A stretch of 64,000 nucleotides of DNA from Fragilariopsis cylindrus CCMP1102. Taxonomy: Eukaryota > Bacillariophyta > Bacillariophyceae > Bacillariales > Bacillariaceae. Below, piece after piece: positions 45,556 to 55,632 of the stretch (positions within the stretch are counted from its first letter, which is position 1; the number at the start of each line of letters is the position of its first letter). Made by a program: the position numbers and the translations under genes. Location of the stretch: contig FMBT01000505.1 of the NCBI GenBank assembly GCA_900095095.1, positions 1 to 64,000 of the forward strand, read 5' to 3'. The notes below the pieces were generated by a model, which was not told where the DNA came from, ran no database searches, and saw only the letters and a list, made by a program, of their open reading frames with translations.

Positions 45556-45958
45556 TATAGCTTATTTCGACTATATAAATATTACTAAATATATTTTTCA
45601 TAAGTAGCTATATAATTTGAATACTTCGAAGTATATCAATATTCAATATTATTAGGGTCAAAAATTCCACAAAAAAATCTTATTAATTTTCTCTATATCA
45701 CATTATTTTGAGTTGTAGTGTAGTGTAGTATCAAGACAAAAATACCGTTCACAAGTCCGAGCGTTCGATCGATAACTTCTAACTTGTATTAGACCCCACT
45801 CGGTATCAATCCTCCATTTGAAAAATGTCCTCACAAGGATATACTACATAGCACTCGACCTCAACTCACCTCTCTATCAATCGATATATAATCAAGAGAG
45901 AAAAGTAAAACGTCGCCAATCAATTGACAATGGACATAGTTTACTTTACTTTACTTTA
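45556..45958. other. Convergent intergenic region
   Basis: 403 bp. It includes an (ACTTT)n run at about 45938-45960 next to the LSM7 stop codon and TAGTGTAGTG repeats near 45717. No gene recognised. Confidence 0.5.
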
Positions 45959-46279
45959 CTATCCCAATACCTCCTCCTCCTCTTCTGCCACCAGGAAAGG
46001 ATTTGCAATCTCTTCCACACCCTCCTGTGGAGAAACAAGTGATACTTGAGTACCACGTACGACCACCAAACCAAGTTTTCTTTTCTTATCTGTTATTTTT
46101 TCATGATCCTCTGGATCTCTTAAATATTCTTCACAATCTTCTAATACAAGATTTACTAATTCATCATATCCCTTTAATGTTCCCTCAATTTCTCGTCCAC
46201 CTAAGCATTTCACGTGAACTGTCGCATCCATTAACTTGGCAAGTTCAAGGATACTTTCCTTTCTTGGAGGTCTGCTCAT
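45959..46279 (-). CDS. LSM7: U6 snRNA-associated Sm-like protein LSM7
   Basis: LSM7 belongs to both Lsm rings: LSM2-8 on U6 snRNA in the nucleus and LSM1-7 in cytoplasmic mRNA decapping. 106 aa, single exon, ATG at 46279; length is typical. The Sm1 motif reads KLMDATVHVKCLGGREIEGT, then LKGYDELVNLVLEDCEEYL with the RNA-binding D-x-LVN, and the Sm2 strand LGLVVVRGTQVSLVSP with its RG. The C-terminus is acidic (EEEEEVLG). All ring-forming strands are present. Confidence 0.95.
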   Translation of the reverse strand: MSRPPRKESILELAKLMDATVHVKCLGGREIEGTLKGYDELVNLVLEDCEEYLRDPEDHEKITDKKRKLGLVVVRGTQVSLVSPQEGVEEIANPFLVAEEEEEVLG

Positions 46280-46646
46280 ATTTGTTATTGTTTGTTGTAT
46301 ATTTACGAATTGTTGATATTAATATTATTCGTGTGTTGCAGTAGTCGGTAGATGTAGGGTAGTATCGTTACTTTCCCATTTCGACATGTTGATTGTTTTT
46401 CACAAAAACGAAATGATTTACGATTAATGACTGACGTAGAGACGGTCTGTCAAAAAATATTTGCAAAGGATTCCCGGACCATCTTCCGTTAGTATGTCAG
46501 TCGTGTACAATGTACTAGCTAAGCACGTTTGGTCGATCTGCAAGGGGGAAAGGCAAATCTAAGACTATCTGTTCAATTTTCTTTTTTCTCATCTTTGTGT
46601 TTCGTAACAGATTTGAAGATTAACTAACGTTCTTGATGAGTAAAGT

Positions 46647-47151
46647 TACTGTACGCTTGGGTTGCAAGGTACACTAAAAATTTTAGAATGCGCGCAACCC
46701 CTATGATGTTATATATCATTAGCAAGCTCAACGGACAGAGATTCAGTTTTTAAAGCACTCCTGGCTTGAAAAAGTGTTTTCCGGAGAATAATTGAGTTTA
46801 AAAGAATAAGAAAGAATAAGCATAAACCTATTTTAACACAGTATAATTTCCCCTTTTTGTTGAGGAGTCAAAATTATGCGCGCATTAGTGCTTATCGCGC
46901 GTAACAAATAAAGGGGTTTAACGCATATTTCAGTCACGCCCCTCTGGGACTGATTTGTACAAAACCCTTGTCTTTACTGGGGCGCTCGACACAAGCTTCA
47001 AAAATCCATTTAAAACTAATCGAAAAATACCACTGCACGCATCACATTCTGCGCCGTGCAGTGGTATGCTTACTTAAGCCCAATTCCGAATAATTCACAA
47101 TTTTTTTGGGGTCGCAGCGCGAAGTGGCCCACGCAACCCAAGCGTACAGTA
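46647..47151. repeat. Candidate short foldback/MITE-like element with 19-bp terminal inverted repeats
   Basis: TACTGTACGCTTGGGTTGC at 46647-46665 is the exact reverse complement of 47133-47151. The interior is non-coding, with GCGCGCAACCCC and GCGCGCATTAGTGC patches. No clear target-site duplication is visible (flanks AAAGT and CATAA). Confidence 0.5.
47027..47067. repeat. Hairpin, 13-bp perfect arms
   Basis: ATACCACTGCACG (47027-47039) pairs with CGTGCAGTGGTAT (47055-47067) across a 15-nt spacer. Confidence 0.75.
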
Positions 47152-47319
47152 CATAAAAAATTCGAAAATTGAGTGCGAATTGCGATGAGAACGACGCAAT
47201 AATAATACTTTCAACTTGTAGTCGGTTATAGTTTGAACTGGAGTAAAGTGAGAAGATATATATATATATATATATATACAGTATATATATAATATTTAAA
47301 TACAACATTAGGCCTTACC

Positions 47320-47979
47320 ATGACGAGGATCCACATAAGTCGCTCCTACTTTTTCTTTTTGGTGGCCATTATTAATGTGATCAGACCGAACACGGGCAAC
47401 TACTACTGGATCTCGTCGTCATCGTCATCGTCATCGTCATCGAAATCATCATGTTGTTTCTTCGCTGATGCATACCGGGTGGGAGATGTTGTTGACGCTG
47501 ATATTTCTACTCGATCTTCTTTGACAATCGATTTATTAATGGCCGATCAACCGTTGTTTGGACTTGCAAAGACTGTACATTTACCTCGTCTACCAGAAAG
47601 ATTTTCTTTGTCGTTCGAAGAAGGTTTACACTCTATACCCTACGTCGATGGACAATTTTTACAGCAACTTCTAGTTACTTTTGTGTATAGTAAATCGGGG
47701 GGAGGAAGGATCCATTCTGTTACGAGTAAAGCCATTCAGTCTACTGGTTCCAATAGAAGGTTCGATCCAAAAAAAAAGATTGAAGTTGTATTCGATTGGA
47801 TTGAAGAAGAAAATGTAGATATTGAAGCGGGAGCTACCGTTATGTTTCTTGCTGCATTCGTTGTATCGATCTTGTTTCTGTTACAATTATGTGTGACACA
47901 GGAAGAGGACGACGAAGGCAACAATAATAATAACAACAACAACAACAACAACAGAGATTCCTATTATAAAGGACGATAA
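47320..47979 (+). CDS. Single-pass type I membrane protein, unknown family
   Basis: 219 aa, single exon, ATG at 47320. N-terminal signal peptide (YFFFLVAIINVI), a poly-Ser tract encoded by TCG/TCA repeats, then CCFFADAYRVGDVVDADIST, a lumenal domain of ~115 residues (LPRLPERFSLSFEEGLHSIP), and a membrane segment near residues 168-187 (GATVMFLAAFVVSILFLLQL). The short cytosolic tail is acidic, then poly-Asn. The order signal, small beta-rich domain, TM suggests an ER or Golgi resident. I do not recognise a family. A (TA)n stretch upstream may be the core promoter. Confidence 0.65.
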   Translation: MTRIHISRSYFFFLVAIINVIRPNTGNYYWISSSSSSSSSSKSSCCFFADAYRVGDVVDADISTRSSLTIDLLMADQPLFGLAKTVHLPRLPERFSLSFEEGLHSIPYVDGQFLQQLLVTFVYSKSGGGRIHSVTSKAIQSTGSNRRFDPKKKIEVVFDWIEEENVDIEAGATVMFLAAFVVSILFLLQLCVTQEEDDEGNNNNNNNNNNNRDSYYKGR

Positions 47980-48394
47980 AAGTAATAGTAAAGAAAACAA
48001 CACACTATTCAACAGGACTAGACACGTAATAGTATAGTAGCTAATAGACAGGAGCTTTTTGAAACTATTTGTGCGATGCGTCCAATTTACTTGGAAGATA
48101 TTGAGAGCAGTATAATAACTAAAAGGTAGATTTCACTTTAAGAAATATATACTAATATTGTTGTGCGATTTGAAATTCTATGAATGTTGTTCTTTTTCTC
48201 AAGAATTATAAAAATTTGGAATTTCGTGCGTAGCATGATATCAGTATTAATTATTAAGTATTAGATACCAAATGTGCCATAGCTAGGTGTATCTTAAGAT
48301 TCGAAGAAGCACGAATTTTCATCCGATGCAAGTATCAAGTATCACTGTGTACATTAAATATTGTAGCGTCAATATTTTTATGATTTATCGTCAA
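47980..48394. other. Convergent 3' region
   Basis: 415 bp of AT-rich flank between the membrane-protein gene and the acidic protein gene. Nothing recognised. Confidence 0.5.
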
Positions 48395-51300
48395 TCATAT
48401 TATATTGGATTGTACCTTGATATGATTTCCTCTATACACTTGTAATTTACATCCATTTTCATCTTGATGAGTCGCAAAGAAACACTGACGACAAAGTCGG
48501 ACGGGTGCATCATCGTCGTCCATTGGTGGGAATATCGTACAGGAACGATCACATCCACTTCGAGTTTGGGTAATGCGTAAATGACTTCCTCGGGATTTGT
48601 ATTGCTGTTGTTCTTCAAAAGAAGCGAGGGACCAACACCGATTACATGGACCCCTCTTTGGATGTAAATTGTAAGCGAATTTGTTGGTGCATACACGAAT
48701 GGTATCGACCGATAATAAGTCGTCATCAAGAACTTGGGATCGTTTTTGCAATCTTCTAATAGTAGATTGTGCACCGTGAGGCATCTTCGAATATAAAGAA
48801 AGAGCAGGAGATCTTAGCGGACTTGCTAAAGAATAGAAACCACGAAGAGGTGATCGAATGTTGCTTGATCGGTCGGGTGAAACGTAGCTAGTGGCACTAA
48901 TGGCGTCGTGGTTGTTGATTTCTCCACGAAGAGGAGATTGTATTATTTCTGCTTTGTATGCTGGACCGAGACTGGATTGTTTGGACTTATTATCTCCTTC
49001 ACAGAAAGAAGAAGAAGAAGATATGTCTAGTAGGTTGCGATTTTTACCAGGAGTGGACAATGATTTAGCGATGGATCGACCAGGAGATCCGTACCAGCTT
49101 ATGACACTACATGCCATTGATCCCCCACCGCCATAAGAAGAACGACTGGTCTCAACTTTGTGTGGTGTTGTAGGTTTTTGACTTTGTTTGCGTCGACCCT
49201 CGCTTAACCTTTCCCTTGTCCTATAAAATGGAATTTTGCTAGGATTAGTACGAACTGGTGTTGCAGTTCGGGGAGTTCTCGGTTGCTCCGGTGTCGATAT
49301 ATCAGATAGCATTTTATGTGATTTTGAGATGGGAGGAGGCGGAGCTATAGAGAGAATAGCATCTTGGTCTTCACCTTGCGATTCTGTCGTTTGGCTATCA
49401 TTAGACATTTGACGGCTTCGTCACTATTTATATGGAGCGCAGGGAATTTTAGTTGAGATGTAGGTGTCGAGTAACAATGATTACTCTTTTCCGATGCCTT
49501 CGATCGAACAGGCGAGCCACTCATGGTTGACATTGAATGCTGTTCAAAAGAAGGGATACTATGGTTAGAATCTTCATCCGAGTCGATGCTTAAATCTTCG
49601 GAAGTTGACTTGTGATTTAGTTCTTTCGGCGGATCGATATCGATATCTCCAATTAATTGCTTTTCGAACAGTGTAGCATTGATAGAAATATCTTTAATGT
49701 CTTCAGTAGCTTTTTCGTTTTCTGACGAGTCTCGAGATAATTCCATAGCGGTAGGATCAAAATTCTCGTGGCTTGACTCGTGAAGTAGTTCCTGAGGTGG
49801 ATCGCTGTAGACAGCTCCAGTTAAATCTTTGTCGAAATCTGTAGCTTCGCAAGGAATATCACGAATGCCCTCGATGCCATCTTTGTTTTCTGATGAGTCT
49901 TGGTAAAAATCACGAATGTCCTTGGTACCATCTGTATTTTCTGACGAGTCTTGGAGAAATGTCTTAGCAGCAGGATCAATATCCTCACGAGACGCCTCGC
50001 CATTAAGTTCTTGGAGCGGATTGCTGTCAATAGCATCAATTAATTTTCTTTCACAACCTGTAGCTTCACATGTAATGTTTTTGATGTCAACGGTAAATTC
50101 CTCATTTTCAGATGAATCTCGAGATAAAGCCTTCGCTACAGGATCGTGCGGTCGACCAGATTCGATGCCAGCCGAAATTGATAAGAAAATTCCTGCAGAA
50201 GAATCTATAGACTGATTCAAGTCCAGAGAGGTGATCCTGCTTCTCGACTTATTTAACGGTTTGAATGAGAGGGGAGTACTATCAGGTTTTATGCTTGACT
50301 TGCATCTTTCGCTTTCAACTGATAGTTCAGATTGCAAAGTATCCCCAGCTCGACAAGCCTTTTTATCCACAACAGCTCGAACTGGAGAAGTGAAATCAGA
50401 TTGATCATCCCCGATTCGTAAGGGGGATTGATTTGGTGACTGACCTATGGGACTGTCAGCTGTATCAAAGGACCCATCATGGGATGAGATTTTCTCTGGA
50501 GCAAAGTCAATTTTTTCGTCATCATCCATTGAATCTATTGTTTGGAAAAAGTTATCCAGTATATTATCAATCTTATTTCTATCATCCACAGCCAACATAG
50601 TTAGATCCAAGGTATCTTCCTTTTCTGGTATCTCTTTTTCCACCTCATTCTCAGATTCATCATCAGAAAAATTATCAAATTTTATAGATTTTTTACTGTC
50701 AGCTGTATCAAAGGACCCATCATGGGATGAGATTTTCTCTGGAGCAAAGTCAAGTTCTTCTTCATCATCCATCGAATCTATTGATTCAAAAAAGTTATCC
50801 AGTATATTATCAATCTTATTTCTATCATCCTCAGCCAACATAGTCGGATCCAAGATATCTGTAACTTCTTTTTTTGGTATCTCTTTTTTCACTTCTGGAG
50901 AATTTGTATACTCTTCATAGATATCGTTAGTGACAACAATCAGATGTGAATCGCTGTTAGTGTTTGATACTTCTTTCGTAGAAGATATCGATGGTGGAAA
51001 TAGTTCCGATAAGCTGCCAACGACATCTTCACAATCATCCTCTTCGTTATTTTCTATCATATATGAATGGCTCGTACTATTCCCGAATGGATCTTCCTCT
51101 ATATCCTCTGTATTCTTTACAAATTGTGTATCTGGTACGCAATCGAAAAATTCGTCGATCAACAATTTTTCTTCGTCTATCAGTACATCAAAGGAATCAA
51201 AAAATCTTTCGTCTGTATCTTCAACATACCCTGTTTCATACTTTATATTATGGATATTACTTTCCCCGTTGATGTCTTCGAGATCTTCCACTATTTTAGG

Positions 51301-51789
51301 TGATTGTTGTTGTTTTCTGCAGAAAAGTCGGCAATAGTCTTCGTCGGCATATTGGCTTACCCTTCGAATCGATCCTTCTTTTCTCCACAACAACAATTCC
51401 CTTTTAGTCGACTCTGATCGTTGTCTATCTTTTCCTCTTATCCTTTGAGACGATGGCGATAACGACACTTTATGGTGATGACTGTCATTAGTTGGTAATT
51501 CAGTCAATCTCTGGTTTTGCATGACATCAGTACAGCTAGCGCTGTTATCATTTTTTCTGGATTTGTGATGATGAATGCCTCGTCGTTGTATTATTGACAA
51601 ACGGTATTTTTGCTTCATCTCATGGATCATCTCACGATGCTTTCTTAAGGAATCTGACACCTCATGGTTGGAATCATCGTCATTATCATCAGATTGAACA
51701 TCGTCGTCGTCGCTGCCGTCGCCACCATCTTCGTTGCTGCCGTTCGTTGAGCTTCTACGAGTCCTAAGCTTCGATTGCGTCGTCGCCAT
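48395..51789 (-). CDS. Large acidic protein with internal 81-residue duplication and C-terminal Cys-rich segment; one frame break
   Basis: About 1131 aa if one base is restored in the T run at 49408-49410; ATG at 51789. As written there are two overlapping frames, a long N-terminal one and a 337-codon one starting at 49408. The join NSDEAVK|MSNDSQTTES runs with no gap, so a single gene is likelier than two. The N-terminus is basic. The middle is acidic and repetitive: an 81-residue unit including DRNKIDNILDNFF and FAPEKISSHDGSFDTADS occurs twice, and shorter DSSENxDG units recur. The C-terminus has a zinc-ribbon-like Cys pattern: CNRCW ... CDRSC ... CRQCF. A Cys-rich end on a disordered acidic scaffold gives no clear function. 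Confidence 0.6.
50453..50885. repeat. Internal direct duplication, period 243 bp
   Basis: Copies at about 50453-50636 and 50696-50885 within the acidic-protein gene. AAAGGACCCATCATGGGATG and AGATTTTCTCTGGAGCAAAG are identical in both. The period is 81 codons, so the frame is kept. Confidence 0.85.
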
Positions 51790-52451
51790 CGTTTTGTGTA
51801 TCGATCGACACGACACGACAGTAATGCATGTACCACTATTTGCAAAAAGGATAGCAGCTCAGTTTTGACTGCGCTTCAACAAGCCGTCGTTCCTCTCTTC
51901 TCGCCGTTTACTTTAAGTATAGTTAAGCGGCAAGTTACATAAGATGTAAGCATTTACCTTGCCCCTTTTATTGTTTATGTGATTGTAAATAGTATGGAGC
52001 AGTATACTGCATGTAGTACTACTGTGTATTATTTAAAAAAAGATTTATATTTTGCTTGAGTTTATTTTATGTTTCAAGAATGTGTCATTTTCAGTCATGA
52101 GCATTTCAATCACGATAATTCAAGGATCTGCGAGGTACTATAAAACAGGCACTACAAGTGTCAAACGTACAATAATGATAATTGCTACCGGTACTTCCTC
52201 CAGCGATGCAAATTTAGTTTGGTTTTTCCGCACGTTAAAATTAACACGCGAAAGGACGCTAAAACTTAAAATCTATTCACAAAATAGAGGGTTTAACATT
52301 ATTTCTTTTCGTAACGGACATCTACAAGGTTAGCAGCAGAGTTCAGCGAATGGTCCATCTACTCATTTCCGGCGCAAACTCGTAACGGATCCCCATCGAG
52401 ATCGCAAGATTGTGCCAACCAATTCTCCGGCACAGCACCGACGGCGCAATC
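51790..52451. promoter_or_regulatory. Upstream region between divergent genes
   Basis: 662 bp. AT-rich until about 52320, then GC content rises into the GC-rich RWD gene. A 93-codon frame at 52052-52333 has no recognisable family and is not called. Confidence 0.4.
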
Positions 52452-53435
52452 ATGGAGAACCTCGAAAGACAGCTCGAGGAGATCGAAGTGCTCGAAGCGA
52501 TTTATCCCGATGAGCTGACAGTCGATGCTCGCATCCTAGAATCCGCGAGGCAACATCGAGATGACGAAAATGGCTTTCCAAAAACGCTGCTCTCGTTCAC
52601 GATGCGTCTCGCGCGATTGGCGAGTCTCGAACCCGGCGGGAAGCTGAAACATACCCACCCATCCATCACTATCGAGTTTCCGCAAGAATACCCCGAGACT
52701 TCTCCACCACTCGTGTTCAAGACCTCTGGACTCGACACAAACTTGATGGCAATCCTCCAAATATGTCTGGAAGACCATTCCGGTGAAGAATCTACGATGC
52801 AACTCGTCACGTCCATCAACGAAAAAATCCAAACCCGAAACGAGTCGACGGTAGTGGATTACGAAACCGGAATCCAGAAAAGAGAGCAAGAAGAACAATC
52901 GCAATCCACTCTTTCCGGGTTGTATAGTCAGAAAGAAGTGGATCCCGATTCCAAACCAGTCATCGGCCGGCGAATCATCAATTCTCCCTACATTCTGAAA
53001 CCTGCCAAGATCAAGGACATCAAAAAGTGTGCCGACGAACTCAAGCTCGGTGGATACGCCAAGGTGGGAAAACCGGGCATCATCGTCATCGAGGGTCCGG
53101 AAGAAGGCTGCAAACAGTACTGCCCGATGCTGGAGAACCGCGGATGGAAGCACCAGAAAGTCAAGGGCGAGCAGACAAAAGAGGGACCTGCCGGGGGGAC
53201 CGTCGACGAGCTTCGGGGCATACGCAACGGTAAGAGTGCCGGCGGCTTCGAGTTCGAAATTCTGGACGGGGACACCACTGTGGCCGATCTTGGAAAGCTG
53301 TGCCGAGAGGCGGGCCTCGCGGATCTGTTCTTCGGGTCTCTCAACATCCACGACTCATCGGCGGAAGGCAAGGAAAAAAATACCAACAACAACACCAACA
53401 AAGAGGGATCTAGAAAAAAGTGCGGGAAACGATGA
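52452..53435 (+). CDS. RWD domain / DUF1115 (Prp3 C-terminal-like) protein, RWDD2 type
   Basis: 327 aa from the ATG at 52452, chosen because the RWD domain begins at once (LEEIEVLEAIYPDEL). The RWD fold continues with PSITIEFPQEYPETSPPLVF (the YPxxxP motif is YPETSPP) and ends near residue 135. The second domain, RRIINSPYILKPAKIKDIKK to GIIVIEGPEEGCKQYC and DLFFGSL, is DUF1115, found in RWDD2A/B and Prp3. The molecular role is unknown; RWD domains mediate protein contacts. The gene is conspicuously GC-rich (hand count 32/60 in 52501-52560 and 40/60 in 53161-53220, against 24/60 just downstream in 53701-53760), with C/G-ending codons. Long antisense frames over it are shadows. No frame break. 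Confidence 0.85.
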   Translation: MENLERQLEEIEVLEAIYPDELTVDARILESARQHRDDENGFPKTLLSFTMRLARLASLEPGGKLKHTHPSITIEFPQEYPETSPPLVFKTSGLDTNLMAILQICLEDHSGEESTMQLVTSINEKIQTRNESTVVDYETGIQKREQEEQSQSTLSGLYSQKEVDPDSKPVIGRRIINSPYILKPAKIKDIKKCADELKLGGYAKVGKPGIIVIEGPEEGCKQYCPMLENRGWKHQKVKGEQTKEGPAGGTVDELRGIRNGKSAGGFEFEILDGDTTVADLGKLCREAGLADLFFGSLNIHDSSAEGKEKNTNNNTNKEGSRKKCGKR

Positions 53436-53695
53436 CGTAACAGATGTGACGCGAACAGTATCAGCGGTCTCTCAAGTGATATTCCCACACCTCACCGCAG
53501 CAAAGACCACTATAGTCGTATTCTTTAATATTCTAAAGCCCATTGCGAGTCAATCTTGAGGCTCAAGGCTGCCGTTTTGCAAAACTGTCAACGACTCGGA
53601 TTTTTAAAGTAAGCTCCATAGTCTTGGTAACACCTCATTTCATCAATAATATCCGAACACTGCAAGAATGGGAAGGTCTCTTGAACATCAGATTC

Positions 53696-54181
53696 ATGCT
53701 GCACAACATTGCCAATAACTGGAAAGGCTACGATAAAACAGAACTCGAAGAAAACCTCAAACACATAACAACTTTTGAACTTGGTGGTAATATAGATCAG
53801 ATATGGCATCTCAACGCTCAATCAATTGGGTATGATATGACTAATAGCCCCAATGACATTTTCCTAGATAAGTTGTCCAAGGGCTGCTATGTTTGGCCAG
53901 GAAATATCGATCATTTTTGTGCAGAAAAAATTCCCGTGGGCCAATGCCAATGCAGAAGAAATACGTTATTTTTCGATGTGATGCATATGTGCATGAGCAA
54001 TCTTGGACCACGGACGATGGCTACATGGGCCTGCATACTGAAGTGTCTCTATTCCTTCGATGGTTGTACAAACGAAATGGAATGTAAGAAGTGCACAAGT
54101 ATGTGCAATCATGATTTTTCACCCCTACTAATACTTCCGACCACGATTGATGACGCCTACGATCAAGCTATTCATTTGTAA
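53696..54181 (+). CDS. Hypothetical Cys-rich protein, 5' end uncertain
   Basis: 161 aa from the first ATG at 53696; the frame is open further upstream to about 53543 (TTG only), so an upstream exon or frame break is possible (VSSIVLVTPHFINNIRTLQE reads like protein). Cys are clustered: GNIDHFCAEKIPVGQCQCRR, then CMSN, CILKCLY, CTNEMECKKCTSMCNHDF, with the spacing of a zinc-binding or disulfide-rich fold. It is AT-rich, unlike the GC-rich gene before it. I do not recognise the family. Confidence 0.45.
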   Translation: MLHNIANNWKGYDKTELEENLKHITTFELGGNIDQIWHLNAQSIGYDMTNSPNDIFLDKLSKGCYVWPGNIDHFCAEKIPVGQCQCRRNTLFFDVMHMCMSNLGPRTMATWACILKCLYSFDGCTNEMECKKCTSMCNHDFSPLLILPTTIDDAYDQAIHL

Positions 54182-54299
54182 ACACGTACTAAGGCTTAAA
54201 CAATAAAATAAATGTAATAGAAATATTGATGTTATTTTTTCTTTTCTTTTCATATATAATTTTTGTGTGTATATTGTGCTATGTTATTGACATATGGCG

Positions 54300-55085
54300 T
54301 TATAACATCATCGCATGACTCGTCCCGATATAATATGCACTCGCTGCAGAAAAGAGATGCCACAGACCATGTAAAATAATGTACGGTAATCCCTTTTCCC
54401 ATACCCAACACATTAGTAGGCAAGATACACCAAGTATCGATGTTGCTATTCCCTCGATCGGTGGTAACGTTTGGTCGGCTACCATGTAGGAAATCCCGAT
54501 TAGTATTGATGTTATTGCCAAAAAATAATCCAACAGAAGAGCAAGTTTCACTGTAGAGTCCTGGGTACGACCATATGGCTGCTGTAGTTGCGCGTAATGA
54601 TATGCAAAACTCGCAAAGGAGCATAAATCCGTAAGGAATCCTAAAAGAACTTCACCCCGCAATGCTAATATAATACCAACAATTGTGTATGCTACGTTTG
54701 TAGCAAGGAAGACTTGACCAGGTATTGTTCTTTCACTATTTGGTGTCAAATCGGCATAGCTCAGGGCCCAACCGCCACTAACATCATCTAAAAAGTCAGC
54801 TGCAGGAGCGACGGCATTTTGAATTTGTTGTTGCAATGGTGGAACATCGTATGTATATGCGTCGTCGTTGTCGTTTGGTACTTTCTCTTCCAACCTTAGA
54901 ATTGTTTTTTCGTCGAAAGCTGCTGCTTCCTCCTTATGCGCTAAAAATGATAATATATGATGATCTCTGATTACCCATGATGTTCTTCTGTTCGTCCGTA
55001 CAACAAACGCTTCCGATAGTAGGATGCTAACAGAAATAAAAACTAGAACAGTGATATGAAAATGAGCCATCTTTACTACCCCCAT
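54300..55085 (-). CDS. CREST-superfamily-like membrane protein with plastid-type targeting signal
   Basis: 261 aa, single exon, ATG at 55085. The N-terminus is a signal peptide (ITVLVFISVSILL) followed by SEAFVVR, an Ala-Phe cleavage motif of diatom plastid precursors. Residues ~125-257 form about five membrane segments. Three conserved-looking polar sites sit in them: SFAYH (S159, H163), LLLDYF (D186) and HGLWH (H239, H243). SxxxH, then Asp, then HxxxH is the metal-binding pattern of the CREST superfamily (alkaline ceramidases, PAQR receptors, Per1, TMEM8), which are putative metal-dependent amidases/lipases. The assignment rests on motif and topology, not on overall similarity. Divergent from the EF-hand gene. 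Confidence 0.6.
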   Translation of the reverse strand: MGVVKMAHFHITVLVFISVSILLSEAFVVRTNRRTSWVIRDHHILSFLAHKEEAAAFDEKTILRLEEKVPNDNDDAYTYDVPPLQQQIQNAVAPAADFLDDVSGGWALSYADLTPNSERTIPGQVFLATNVAYTIVGIILALRGEVLLGFLTDLCSFASFAYHYAQLQQPYGRTQDSTVKLALLLDYFLAITSILIGISYMVADQTLPPIEGIATSILGVSCLLMCWVWEKGLPYIILHGLWHLFSAASAYYIGTSHAMML

Positions 55086-55632
55086 GGAACTATTTTTATG
55101 CGGTGCTGACGAGATAATATTATGTTGAATGTGCTTTTGTGAATTCTGTACAAAAATGAAAAATAGATGTCGAATTTCAAATTGTTGTTCTTCTTGAATG
55201 ATGGTGCAGCACGGCGGGATTATTTACGACTTACTTACAGTGTGGTTACTAGTTGTGCATGTTTGTGTATGTGATGATGACGTAATAATCAAAGCAACAA
55301 ACAATCATAATTTCATGCCGAATTAAAAATGAAAAATTTGAGCGAAAGACCATATTTTCTCTCTCCCCCCCCCAAAGATAAAAAAAAATAAAAATAGCGG
55401 CGGAAACGGCGACACGTCATAAAAAGACTCGTCTTATATAAGTACTTAAGAGTACAATCATGATCCTATTTACCGGTACAATGTATCCGTAATCCGAAGG
55501 CAATAGCATTGGTCTTCCACAATCCACAAAATCTCCTTCGGGTCGTCGCGAAGTATAATTCCCACTGCACGACTTTCTTCATTAACTATATATTTTTCTT
55601 ACGACGACGACACAAGGAACTTCTATCCAACG
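55086..55632. promoter_or_regulatory. Bidirectional upstream region
   Basis: 547 bp between the CREST-like and EF-hand genes. It has a C8-9 run at about 55364-55373 next to poly-A, and TCTTATATAAG near 55431, a TATA-like palindrome. No gene seen. Confidence 0.4.

Larger units (their letters stand above)
46280..47319. other. Intergenic region bounded internally by inverted repeats
   Basis: 1.04 kb. A 19-bp perfect inverted repeat (46647-46665 / 47133-47151) encloses about 467 bp, within which a second 13-bp inverted repeat lies at 47027-47039 / 47055-47067. A (TA)n run at 47255-47278 precedes the next gene. No coding frame is credible. Confidence 0.6.

Noticed and set aside
52536-53351. Long antisense frames (up to 271 codons) over the RWD gene
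   Set aside because: GC-rich sequence lengthens chance frames; the sense frame carries the RWD and DUF1115 domains from end to end.
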